DNA of 5,956 nt, taken from assembly GCA_024742655.1 (NCBI GenBank), contig JANSYB010000164.1:1-5956 (forward strand). Reading direction: 5' to 3'. The DNA comes from Paracoccaceae bacterium. Its GTDB lineage: Bacteria > Pseudomonadota > Alphaproteobacteria > Rhodobacterales > Rhodobacteraceae. Under the pieces are notes generated by a model, which saw nothing but the letters and a program-made list of their open reading frames with translations, ran no database searches and was not told the DNA's origin. Shown here one piece after another: positions 1 to 5,956 of this stretch; within the stretch, counting starts at the first letter, position 1; every line of letters starts with the position of its first letter. Position numbers and translations under genes: made by a program.

Positions 1-1211
1 GCATTCACCTCGCCCGGAATCGCGCCCTCCGACTCGACGGCCTCCATCTGCTCGGGATCGAACAGGTCATAGAACAGTTTGACCTTGCCACCGAGGTCCA
101 GCGCGATGGTGGCCGGATCACGCGGCAACTGGCCGCCCGGATCGAACATCCCCCAAAGCATTTCGGACATGGTGAAATCGCCCAGCGTCAGGCCAAGCTC
201 GAAATCCTGTTCCTCGTCGCTCCTGCTGACAGGGATGGTCAGGTTGAAGCCCGTCTCCTGCATCGCCAGCTCGACAGGCAGAGGGATGTCCCCGCCGGAC
301 ATAGCCAGGTTCATGCCGGTTGTCGTCAGCGCATAGGTCAATCCGTCATCGCTCATCGCGATATCGAACTCCCCGCTTTCCGAGCTGGTCCTGCCCTCCG
401 TCACGCTGCCGTCTTCATCGAGAGTGAACTGGGAAGACCCATCGCGGTACATCATCTTCCCGTCCACCGAGAAGCCCGCCGCCATGGCCGCTGCCATGTC
501 ACTGGCATCCATTTCAAGCGGCATGGAGGTTGTCGCGGCAAAGTCCGTGCCACCCAGCTTCCCCTTGATGATCATCCGGGCATCCGGCGATTCGGGGTCT
601 TCGAAGTCCAGATCATAGCTCAGGGGGCCGGATGTCATTTTCTGGTCGGTCTTGCGCAGGGTGTTCACCATCACCCGCGTCGTGCCAGCGATATCCGCGA
701 TGGTCATCCGTGCGGTCCCATCCGGAAACGGACCAAGGGCCTCGTCCCCGCTCACCCCCACAAGGCGCACGCCCATTTCTGCCGCGGCATAGGCATAGGA
801 CATGTCTTCGGGACTGCCCGAAGCCGTCATCGTCAGGCCGGTATGGGTATATTCCAATTCGGTGCGCACCATGTCGCCATCCGGACCGGTGAAGACGGCA
901 ACGATCGGCATGATCGACGGCAGGGAAACATCGACCGTGCCGTCACCGTTCTCGGTGAATGTCAGCTCGCCCAGCTCCATTGCCAGGGCGCTGTCCTCTT
1001 CGGGAATGTCGATACTCATCGTCACGTCGGTCACGTTCAGGGTGTCGCCAGATTGCACCTCGGACGCTTCGACCGCGTAGCCCGAGCTTTCGAGATAGGT
1101 CTTCCAGTCGGCCCAGACCTGTTGTGCCGTAACATCCGCAAATGCCGCGGACCCAGTCATGAAAATGGATATGGCCGCCGCCGATGTGGCCGCCCGTTTG
1201 AAAAAAACCAT
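1..1211 (-). CDS. DUF2125 domain-containing secreted protein (C-terminus beyond the left edge)
   Basis: Seen: an open frame of 403 full codons from ATG at 1211-1209 with no stop before the window edge. A GGAAAGGG ribosome site (1225-1218) lies 6 nt upstream and supports this start. Residues 1-25 form a Sec-type signal peptide: basic FKR, a hydrophobic stretch, then A-F-A before D26. The mature part opens VTAQQVWADWKTYLES, is acidic, has no cysteine in the visible part, and is rich in short beta-prone segments with many Thr, Ser and Met. A late segment reads MLWGMFDPGG...LPRDPATIALDLGG. Known: this pattern matches my recollection of DUF2125 proteins of Rhodobacteraceae, roughly 500 residues long and of unknown function, so about a fifth should lie outside the window. 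Inferred: periplasmic or envelope-associated. It diverges from the SDR operon, and nothing in the context indicates a role. I am confident of the gene and family, and make no functional claim. Confidence 0.88.
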   Translation of the reverse strand, partial: MVFFKRAATSAAAISIFMTGSAAFADVTAQQVWADWKTYLESSGYAVEASEVQSGDTLNVTDVTMSIDIPEEDSALAMELGELTFTENGDGTVDVSLPSIMPIVAVFTGPDGDMVRTELEYTHTGLTMTASGSPEDMSYAYAAAEMGVRLVGVSGDEALGPFPDGTARMTIADIAGTTRVMVNTLRKTDQKMTSGPLSYDLDFEDPESPDARMIIKGKLGGTDFAATTSMPLEMDASDMAAAMAAGFSVDGKMMYRDGSSQFTLDEDGSVTEGRTSSESGEFDIAMSDDGLTYALTTTGMNLAMSGGDIPLPVELAMQETGFNLTIPVSRSDEEQDFELGLTLGDFTMSEMLWGMFDPGGQLPRDPATIALDLGGKVKLFYDLFDPEQMEAVESEGAIPGEVN

Positions 1212-1326
1212 GATGAACCCTTTCCGTTGAAGTTCTCGCCGATCAGCTTCCGTCCTTGCGCAGACAGGGTCAAGGGCTTGTTGCTGGACCATGGCGCGAC
1301 GTGAGGTTACCAACACGTATAAACGC

Positions 1327-1332
1327 AGGAGG
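1327..1332 (+). promoter_or_regulatory. Ribosome binding site fixing the SDR start
   Basis: A perfect AGGAGG sits 4 nt before ATG at 1337. It selects this start over an in-frame ATG at 1256, which would add 27 residues unlike any SDR N-terminus. The short spacing is still workable. Confidence 0.8.
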
Positions 1333-1336
1333 CAAC

Positions 1337-2086
1337 ATGCAAGCGACAGGAAAAACGGTTCTGATCACGGGGGCAAGCCGCGGCATCGGCGCGGCGGCGG
1401 CGCGTGTCTTCGCACAGGCGGGTGCGAATGTGGTGCTGACCGCCCGCAGCGCAGAGGCCCTTGCCGGCCTCGCCGCCGAGATCGGGCCAAAGGCACTGGC
1501 CATGCCCTGCGACGTCAGTCGCTACGCCGACGTCGCGCAGGCGGTCGAGGCGGCGCAATCGACCTTCGGCACCCTGGATGTGCTGATCGGAAATGCCGGG
1601 GTGATCGAGCCGATTTCCCACCTCGACGCCGCCGACCCCGAGGCCTGGGGGCACGTGATCGACATCAATCTCAAGGGGGTCTTTCACGGAATGCGCGCGG
1701 CGATGCCCGTGATGACGGCGCAGGGCGGCGGAACGATCATCACCATCAGTTCGGGAGCGGCGCACAACGCGCTGGAGGGCTGGAGCCATTACTGCGCCTC
1801 CAAGGCCGGGGCCGCCATGCTGACCATGTGCGCCGACAAGGAGGGCCGCGCGGCGGGCCTGCGGGTGATGGGATTGTCGCCCGGCACGGTCGCCACCCAG
1901 ATGCAGACCGAGATCAAGGCCAGCGGCATCAACCCGGTCAGCCAGCTGGACTGGTCCGATCACATCGCGGCCGACTGGCCTGCGAAGGCGCTGCTGTGGA
2001 TGTGCAGCGCCGATGCGGACCCGTTCATCGGACAGGAGATTTCGCTGCGCGACGAAAGTATTCGCAAACGGGTGGGGCTGACATGA
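1337..2086 (+). CDS. SDR family NAD(P)-dependent oxidoreductase
   Basis: Classical short-chain dehydrogenase/reductase of 249 residues, the usual length for the family, expected to be a cytosolic carbonyl/alcohol oxidoreductase. Seen: beta-1 with the cofactor loop TGASRGIG (residues 11-18); R37 after beta-2 (LTAR), which favours NADP(H) over NAD(H); D59 in CDVS for adenine contact; NAG at 86-88; and the catalytic tetrad N111, S139, Y152 and K156 (YCASK), with the standard 13-residue Ser-Tyr spacing. The segment LSPGTVATQMQ (about 187-197) matches the usual PG motif after beta-6. The start is set by AGGAGG. The stop overlaps the next ATG (ATGA, 2083-2086), so the two genes are probably translationally coupled. 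The substrate cannot be read from sequence. The NALEGWSHYCASK region recalls sepiapterin/benzil reductase-like SDRs, but that is only a resemblance. Confidence 0.93.
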   Translation: MQATGKTVLITGASRGIGAAAARVFAQAGANVVLTARSAEALAGLAAEIGPKALAMPCDVSRYADVAQAVEAAQSTFGTLDVLIGNAGVIEPISHLDAADPEAWGHVIDINLKGVFHGMRAAMPVMTAQGGGTIITISSGAAHNALEGWSHYCASKAGAAMLTMCADKEGRAAGLRVMGLSPGTVATQMQTEIKASGINPVSQLDWSDHIAADWPAKALLWMCSADADPFIGQEISLRDESIRKRVGLT

Positions 2087-2697
2087 TCGGGCTGGACAAG
2101 CACGAAGACGGGCTGTGGGTGGTCACCATCGACCGGCCGGACAAGGCCAATTCGCTGACCCGCGAGATGCTGGAGCGCCTTGCGGATATCGCCGAGGAGG
2201 CGCGCGCGGCGCGGGTGCTGGTCCTGACCGGCAATGGCAAGGTGTTCTCGGCGGGTATGGACCTCGAGGCCGCCAAATCAGGGCTGGCCACGGACGGTGT
2301 CTGGGAACGTCTTTCGGGCGCGATCACCGCCTTGCCCGGGCTGACCATTGCGGCGCTGAACGGCACGGTTGCGGGCGGCGCCATCGGCATGGTGCTGGCC
2401 TGCGATCTGCGGATCGCGGCGCCGGGGACCAAGGTGTTCTACCCGGTGATGCAGCGCGGGTTCCTGCCGCAGCCGTCTGACCCGGGGCGCCTGACCGCAC
2501 TGATCGGGCCCTCGCGGGCGCGGATGATCCTGATGGCGGGGCAGAAGGTAGACACCGAGACGGCCCTGGGCTGGGGGCTTGTCGATCGTATCGCCGACGC
2601 GAGCGCGCTTTTGGACACCGCCCGCGCGCTGGCCGCCGACACGCTGGCCGCCACGCCCGAACACGCCGCGGCCATCAAGCGCCTCTGTCAGGGCTGA
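2083..2697 (+). CDS. Short enoyl-CoA hydratase/isomerase (crotonase) family protein
   Basis: A crotonase-fold protein of 204 residues; the family is usually about 255-260. Seen: N-terminal VVTIDRPDKANSLTREML (13-30); first oxyanion-hole strand KVFSAGMDLEA (53-63); second oxyanion segment LNGTVAGGAIGMVLACDLRIA (92-112), with G99 at the expected backbone position; then FYPVMQRGFLPQPSDPGRLTALIG (119-142). The protein stops after TPEHAAAIKRLCQG, so the C-terminal helical region that normally helps trimer packing is missing. No leftover coding sequence follows the stop, so it looks naturally short and not recently broken. By hand alignment to rat mitochondrial enoyl-CoA hydratase, Glu144 falls at G102 and Glu164 at V122/M123, so both acid/base residues are absent. 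True hydratase activity is therefore doubtful; an isomerase, hydrolase or binding role is possible. It starts inside the SDR stop codon and probably shares its substrate or pathway. Confidence 0.85.
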   Translation: MIGLDKHEDGLWVVTIDRPDKANSLTREMLERLADIAEEARAARVLVLTGNGKVFSAGMDLEAAKSGLATDGVWERLSGAITALPGLTIAALNGTVAGGAIGMVLACDLRIAAPGTKVFYPVMQRGFLPQPSDPGRLTALIGPSRARMILMAGQKVDTETALGWGLVDRIADASALLDTARALAADTLAATPEHAAAIKRLCQG

Positions 2698-2722
2698 GCG
2701 CGCAACGGTCGGAATCGGGCGC

Positions 2723-2750
2723 CCCAGAAAATTCGTACGAATTTTCTGGG
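2723..2750. terminator. Perfect 28-bp palindrome between convergent genes; probable bidirectional terminator
   Basis: Two 14-bp arms pair without a mismatch around the central GTAC. The outer part is CCCAG/CTGGG and the inner part AAAATTC/GAATTTT. As RNA it gives a 12-bp stem with a GUAC loop on either strand. With bulges on the left side, the stem can extend weakly into the flanking G/C bases. It starts 25 nt after the crotonase-family stop and ends 4 nt from the multicopper oxidase stop, as expected for a shared terminator. It is not a canonical intrinsic terminator: the A/T tracts lie inside the stem and no T run follows. A dimeric DNA-binding protein could also use it. Confidence 0.6.
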
Positions 2751-2754
2751 CCCC

Positions 2755-4122
2755 TCACGTCACCCGGATCCAGTTCATCATGCCCGACATCTGGTGGGCG
2801 GCCATGTGGCAATGAAACATCCAGTCGCCCGGATTCTCGGCCACGAAAGCGATCTCGCGCGTCTCGTCCGGTCCCACCAGCAGCGTGTCGCGCCACGGCC
2901 CCAGACTGCCGCCCGGCAGAACCTCGCGGAAATGCATGCCGTGCAGATGCATGGCATGTTCGAAGGCGGTGCGGTTGGTGATCGGAATGCGGATCGTCTC
3001 GCCCAGAAAGGCCTCAACCAATGGCGCCTCTGCCATGCCCGCCAGCCCGTTGAAGGCCCAGAATTGCCCTTCCTGCGCCAAAGCGCGCATGTCCATCTTG
3101 GTGCCTTTCCACGTGGCCCCCTCCGGCAGACCCCGCATCGCGCCGCCCTTCATCACAAGGGGGATCTTCCGGGCATCGTCCAGCGTCAGATCCGGCAGGT
3201 CGTTGGGCGGCAGCGCACCCGGCGCGGGTCGCGGCGTCTGCGCCGGGCCACCGGCGCGCAGGCTGACCATGGCATAGGTGCCGTCCCGTTCCTGCGACGC
3301 GATCAGCGCCTCCTCGCCCAGTGCGGCGGCGATGTCGACCAGAAGATCGGCACGCTGCGCCGGGGCAATCGCGACCCGGTCAACCTCTTGCGGCGCGTCC
3401 AGCGGCATCCCGTCCAACGCCGCAACCCATACGCGCAACCCTCGGAACACCAGCCGGAACACCCGGGCGGTGGCCGTGTTGACCAGCCGTAGCCGAAGCC
3501 GCGCCCCCGACGGGTAATCGCGGGACAGCTCGGGCAGGCCGTTGACGGTGATGTAATTGCCCAGCCGGCCTGCGTGGGACATGTCATGCCGGTTGCCGAA
3601 GCTTTCGTGGATCTGCGCCTCTTCGGTCAGACGCCAGTCATCGAGCACGAGAATGTCCTCGGCATCGATATCCGGCGGCGCGGCCTCGTCCACCACCAGC
3701 ACGCCGGACAAGCCGCGCGAAATCTGTTCGAGGGAATTGGCGTGCGGATGATACCAGAACGTCCCCGCATCCGGCAGCGTGAAGGCATAGTCGAAGTGCC
3801 CCCCCGGCGCGACCGGCGGCTGCGTCATGCCCGGCACCCCGTCCATCGCGTTGGGCAGGCGCAGCCCGTGCCAGTGGATTGTCGTCGGCTGCTCCAACCC
3901 GTTCACAAGGCGCGCCTCGAGGCGATCCCCGCGACGAAACCGCAATGCGGGCCCCGGCACCTGTCCGTCATAGGCCCACAAACTGGTGGCGGGATAATCG
4001 GGCGGCGCGATCTGCAGATGCGCGGGCGCCGCCCGCAGGCGAAGCCCTGTCTCGGATGCCAGGCCGGCCTGCGTCAGGACAGGGGCGGCCACGGATCCGG
4101 CCAGAAAGGCACGTCGGTTCAT
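2755..4122 (-). CDS. Tat-exported multicopper oxidase (CueO/laccase-like)
   Basis: Three-cupredoxin multicopper oxidase of 455 residues, expected to couple one-electron oxidation of a substrate (Cu(I), phenols or other metals) to reduction of O2 to water in the periplasm. Seen: a Tat-type leader NRRAFLAGSVAAPVL with likely cleavage near AGLA (residue 22). All four copper motifs are intact: HWHG (H83, H85), WYHPH (H125, H127), HAMHLHG (H389, H392, H394) and HCHMAAHQMSGM (H437, C438, H439, H443, axial M448). Together these supply a type 1 copper and a type 2/3 trinuclear cluster. Approximate domains: 25-145, 150-290 and 310-455. There is no long methionine-rich insert like that of E. coli CueO, only scattered Met (324, 329, 343, 345, 440, 445, 449), so copper homeostasis is plausible but unproven. 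AGGAGG (4136-4131) precedes the ATG by 8 nt. It follows the HNH gene on the same strand and ends next to the palindrome. Confidence 0.95.
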   Translation of the reverse strand: MNRRAFLAGSVAAPVLTQAGLASETGLRLRAAPAHLQIAPPDYPATSLWAYDGQVPGPALRFRRGDRLEARLVNGLEQPTTIHWHGLRLPNAMDGVPGMTQPPVAPGGHFDYAFTLPDAGTFWYHPHANSLEQISRGLSGVLVVDEAAPPDIDAEDILVLDDWRLTEEAQIHESFGNRHDMSHAGRLGNYITVNGLPELSRDYPSGARLRLRLVNTATARVFRLVFRGLRVWVAALDGMPLDAPQEVDRVAIAPAQRADLLVDIAAALGEEALIASQERDGTYAMVSLRAGGPAQTPRPAPGALPPNDLPDLTLDDARKIPLVMKGGAMRGLPEGATWKGTKMDMRALAQEGQFWAFNGLAGMAEAPLVEAFLGETIRIPITNRTAFEHAMHLHGMHFREVLPGGSLGPWRDTLLVGPDETREIAFVAENPGDWMFHCHMAAHQMSGMMNWIRVT

Positions 4123-4146
4123 GCTGCAATCCTCCTCGGGTGTCGT

Positions 4147-4177
4147 CCTATGGTGGTCGCTCCACCGCGTGGGTCAA
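4147..4177 (-). promoter_or_regulatory. Candidate promoter of the multicopper oxidase with a 19-bp spacer
   Basis: On the minus strand TTGACC (4177-4172) and CATAGG (4152-4147) are 19 bp apart. Transcription would start near 4140, just ahead of the AGGAGG site. A 19-bp spacer is typical of MerR-family promoters such as those controlled by CueR, and E. coli copA also has TTGACC as its -35 element. An inverted repeat GGTGG-TCGCT-CCACC (4152-4166, plus-strand reading) lies in the spacer but is about 3 bp off its centre. The -10 element matches the consensus at only three of six positions. Weak support. Confidence 0.3.
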
Positions 4178-4183
4178 GACACC

Positions 4184-4477
4184 TTATCGTTTGCGCCGCG
4201 CGCCGGGGTTCTTCGAATGAAAGCCCGGCGGACGTTTCGCGACCCATTTTCGAAACTTTTCCAGCCGGGGATGGGCGCGCAGAGCCGCGATAGTGGCATA
4301 GTCCCGTGCCAGCTCGGCCTCGGTCAAGGTCGCATGAATCTCGTTGTGACAGATCTGGTGCAGCAGCACGGTCGGCCCGCCCTTGCCGCCCTTGAGCTTG
4401 GGAATGAGGTGATGCAGGCTTTGCCGCGCCTCGGGCGGGATCGGGCGATCACAGAGCGGGCAAACCGGGTCATCCAT
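4184..4477 (-). CDS. Small HNH endonuclease-family protein
   Basis: A 97-residue protein. Seen: CPLC (C6, C9) and HQIC (H40, C43) could together form a structural zinc site. The beta-beta-alpha metal motif is recognisable as HHLIPK (H22, H23) followed by CHNEIH (H44, N45, H48). The middle position, usually Asn in the 'NLxxLC' stretch, reads P-T-V-L-L here, so the central residue of the HNH triad is not obvious and nuclease activity is uncertain. The C-terminus is basic and ends ARRKR, consistent with nucleic-acid binding. The start is the ATG at 4477-4475, preceded by an AAGGA-like ribosome site; the same frame stays open far upstream, but only antisense to the channel gene. It lies 61 bp upstream of the multicopper oxidase on the same strand and diverges from the channel gene. 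I recall similar orphan HNH proteins as common in Rhodobacteraceae, with role unknown. Confidence 0.85.
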   Translation of the reverse strand: MDDPVCPLCDRPIPPEARQSLHHLIPKLKGGKGGPTVLLHQICHNEIHATLTEAELARDYATIAALRAHPRLEKFRKWVAKRPPGFHSKNPGARRKR

Positions 4478-4539
4478 GTCTTTTCCTTGATCCTGACGCG
4501 CCGGACGGGCAAGAGGATGGGCGAAGCGCCGAAAATGGC

Positions 4540-4545
4540 AAGGGA
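4540..4545 (+). promoter_or_regulatory. Ribosome binding site deciding the channel start
   Basis: AAGGGA lies 7 nt before ATG at 4553. Two in-frame ATGs upstream are weaker: 4517 has AAGAGG touching the start codon with no spacing, and 4535 has no clear purine-rich site. This favours 4553. Confidence 0.6.
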
Positions 4546-4552
4546 TGACACG

Positions 4553-5887
4553 ATGGACTGGGACAATCCGCCCCCGATCGTTGCACAGGCGATGGAATAT
4601 GGCCTGCAAGGCTGGGACATCGCCAAGGGCTGGCTGCTCAGCCCGGCGGCCTGGTCGCAATTCGGCCTGCTGGTCGCGGCCTACCTTCTGGCCGTGTTCA
4701 TCAGCCGCAAGCTGCACCCGACACTGACCCGGCTGCTGACCCCGCCCGCCGAACAAGAGCACGTGCTCGCACAGGCGCGCCGGTTCGTGCTGATGTTCGT
4801 GCCGCTTGTCCTGCCATTGCTGGCCTACGTGTTCACCGGCATCGGCGAAAGCGTGACGCGATCGATCTTTGGCTCGGGGGCGGTTATCGCCTTTGGCAAG
4901 CGCCTGTTCCTGTTCCTGGCGGTACGCATCCTCGTGCGGGATATCATCAGCGACCCGTTCCTCAAACTGCTGGGCCGCTACGTGATGATCCCGGTGGCCG
5001 CGCTTTATGCGCTTGGCCTGCTGGATGTGGTCACCGCCAAGCTGCAAGCCACGATCGTACCGCTGGGCAACATGTCGTTCGACCTGTTGTGGCTGATCAA
5101 GGCCGTCGTGGCCGGTGGCGTTATCTTTTGGCTGGGGCGTTGGTCGAACGAACAATCCAGCAGCTATATCGAGGCGCAAAAGGAAATGCGTCCGGCCACA
5201 CGGCAACTGGCCGCCAAGGCCGCGGAAATCGCCATTTTCGGCGCCGCTTTCCTGATCCTGATGAACTTCCTCGGCATCTCGCTCACCTCGCTGGCGGTGC
5301 TTGGCGGTGCGATCGGCGTGGGCCTCGGCTTTGGCCTGCAGAAGATCGCGTCGAATTTCATCTCCGGCGTGATCCTGTTGCTGGAGGGGCAGGCCACGGT
5401 CGGGGACTATGTGGAACTCGACAATGGCGAGGCCGGCACGATCGTGAAAACCACGGCCCGCGCCATGATCCTCGAAACCTTCGACGGGCGCTGGATCGTC
5501 GTGCCGAACGAGGATTTCATCACCACGCGCGTCGTGAACTATTCCGACCAGGGCAGCGCCAACCGATACGAGGCGCCATTCTCGGTCAGCTATGACACGG
5601 ATATCAACATTGTCCCAGACATCATCGAGGCGGCGGTGTCGAAACTGCCCTTTGTGCTGAAGGAGCCTGACGGGCCGGATTGCGAATTGCGCGCCTTTGG
5701 TGACAGCGGCGTGGAATTCGCGGTGGAATTCTGGGTGAACGGGATCGATGACGGCCGCAACAAGTTCACCCCGCAGGTGATGTTCGCGATCTGGAACGCG
5801 TTGAAAGAGAACGACATCGAAATCCCCTATCCCCAGCAGGTCGTGCATCACAAGGGGCTGGGCGCGCAGACACCGCCCGGCGCATGA
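4553..5887 (+). CDS. MscS-family mechanosensitive ion channel
   Basis: Inner-membrane channel of 444 residues, expected to open under membrane tension and release solutes during hypo-osmotic shock. Seen: hydrophobic spans near residues 35-50, 77-97, 108-128, 142-160, 176-196 and 224-240. They precede the pore helix and MscS signature LAVLGGAIGVGLGFGLQKIASNFISGVILLLE (248-278, written here only as a landmark: the Gly/Ala-rich GGAIGVGLGFGLQ, then NFxSG). The beta domain follows with VGDYVELDNGEAGTIVKTT (283-301), VVPNEDFITTRVVNYS (316-331), and the cytoplasmic alpha/beta domain ending in IPYPQQVVH (424-432). It is longer than E. coli MscS (286 residues) because of extra N-terminal helices, as in many larger MscS homologues. 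The start is chosen by the AAGGGA site; ATGs at 4517 or 4535 would add 12 or 6 residues. Its stop overlaps the next ATG (ATGA), so it probably forms an operon with the flavoprotein. It is separated from the divergent HNH gene by 75 bp. Confidence 0.93.
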   Translation: MDWDNPPPIVAQAMEYGLQGWDIAKGWLLSPAAWSQFGLLVAAYLLAVFISRKLHPTLTRLLTPPAEQEHVLAQARRFVLMFVPLVLPLLAYVFTGIGESVTRSIFGSGAVIAFGKRLFLFLAVRILVRDIISDPFLKLLGRYVMIPVAALYALGLLDVVTAKLQATIVPLGNMSFDLLWLIKAVVAGGVIFWLGRWSNEQSSSYIEAQKEMRPATRQLAAKAAEIAIFGAAFLILMNFLGISLTSLAVLGGAIGVGLGFGLQKIASNFISGVILLLEGQATVGDYVELDNGEAGTIVKTTARAMILETFDGRWIVVPNEDFITTRVVNYSDQGSANRYEAPFSVSYDTDINIVPDIIEAAVSKLPFVLKEPDGPDCELRAFGDSGVEFAVEFWVNGIDDGRNKFTPQVMFAIWNALKENDIEIPYPQQVVHHKGLGAQTPPGA

Positions 5888-5956
5888 CCCATGCCGTCGT
5901 GATCGGCGCGGGCCCCGCGGGCCTCATGGCCGCCGAAGAAATGGCACGGGGCGGGC
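5884..5956 (+). CDS. Start of an FAD/NAD(P)-binding flavoprotein (runs off the right edge)
   Basis: Only 24 codons are visible: MTHAVVIGAGPAGLMAAEEM, then ARGG. The pattern V-V-I-G-A-G-P-A-G-L-M-A-A-E is the N-terminal Rossmann dinucleotide-binding motif GxGxxG, which binds FAD in this class. The 'AGPAGLMAAE' form resembles the HI0933/BaiN-like flavoproteins (TIGR03862 type), but the visible part is too short to separate these from other FAD oxidoreductases. The ATG overlaps the channel stop by 4 nt, so translation is probably coupled. The rest lies beyond the window. Confidence 0.75.
   Translation, partial: MTHAVVIGAGPAGLMAAEEMARGG

Noticed and set aside
1201..1207. Run of seven A (seven T on the coding strand) at the start of the DUF2125 gene, a possible slippage or phase-variation tract
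   Set aside because: Seven bases is short for phase variation, it encodes Val-Phe-Phe in a normal signal peptide, and the frame is intact.
79..1304. Plus-strand frames opposite the DUF2125 gene
   Set aside because: Ser/Pro/Arg-rich shadow translations with no family motifs. The minus-strand gene has a signal peptide and a ribosome site.
1281..1323. Possible promoter for the SDR operon: TTGCTG at 1281 with AGGTTA at 1304, and a TATAAA at 1318
   Set aside because: The first pair has a poor -10 element. The TATAAA is so close to the AGGAGG site that transcription would start within the ribosome site.
1212..1336. Divergent intergenic gap, examined for a small RNA or ORF
   Set aside because: Only ribosome sites on both sides are supported; no hairpin with a T run, no repeat and no convincing small ORF.
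1291..2082. Plus-strand open frame running through the SDR gene into the crotonase-family gene (apparent 468-residue fusion)
   Set aside because: The first 264 residues are Arg/Gly-rich out-of-frame translation of the SDR gene. The crotonase homology begins exactly at the ATG at 2083, inside the SDR stop.
2794..4293. Several plus-strand frames of 79-239 residues opposite the multicopper oxidase
   Set aside because: They are Arg/Pro/Gln-rich shadows of the minus-strand gene, without recognisable domains. The minus strand has every copper ligand in frame.
4478..5851. Open minus-strand frame antisense to the channel gene, extending the HNH frame to 555 residues
   Set aside because: The translation is low-complexity, rich in His, Gln, Arg and Asp, as expected opposite a GC-rich gene. 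The HNH protein has its own start and ribosome site at 4477, and the opposite strand has clear MscS motifs.

Overview
The window looks like chromosomal DNA of a high-GC alphaproteobacterium, most likely Rhodobacteraceae (Roseobacter group). I base this on the DUF2125 secretory protein, the small 'HHLIPKLKGG' HNH protein, the GC-rich third codon positions and the tight gene packing. This is a judgement from protein recognition; no search was run. No phage, IS, CRISPR, tRNA or rRNA signal was seen.

Layout, left to right. (1) Minus strand, 1-1211: most of a secreted DUF2125 protein whose C-terminus lies beyond the left edge. (2) A 125-bp divergent spacer. (3) Plus strand, 1337-2697: a two-gene operon, a classical short-chain dehydrogenase/reductase (SDR) followed with an ATGA overlap by a short enoyl-CoA hydratase/isomerase-fold protein. 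(4) A perfect 28-bp palindrome at 2723-2750, between convergent genes. (5) Minus strand, 4477 down to 2755: a small HNH protein and then, 61 bp downstream, a Tat-exported multicopper oxidase with a complete set of copper ligands. (6) A 75-bp divergent spacer. (7) Plus strand, 4553 to the right edge: an MscS-type mechanosensitive channel, overlapping by ATGA the start of an FAD/NAD(P)-binding flavoprotein that runs off the edge.

How the genes work together: the SDR and crotonase-fold proteins are probably made together by translational coupling and may act on the same carbonyl or acyl substrate, which I cannot name. The multicopper oxidase probably oxidises Cu(I) or another periplasmic substrate. 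The MscS channel probably relieves osmotic stress at the inner membrane. These modules look like neighbours and do not form a single pathway.

I see no strong case for a new multi-gene system. The items most worth a second look are the unusually perfect palindrome, the crotonase-fold protein that lacks both usual catalytic glutamates and its C-terminal region, and a possible MerR-type promoter (19-bp spacer) in front of the multicopper oxidase.
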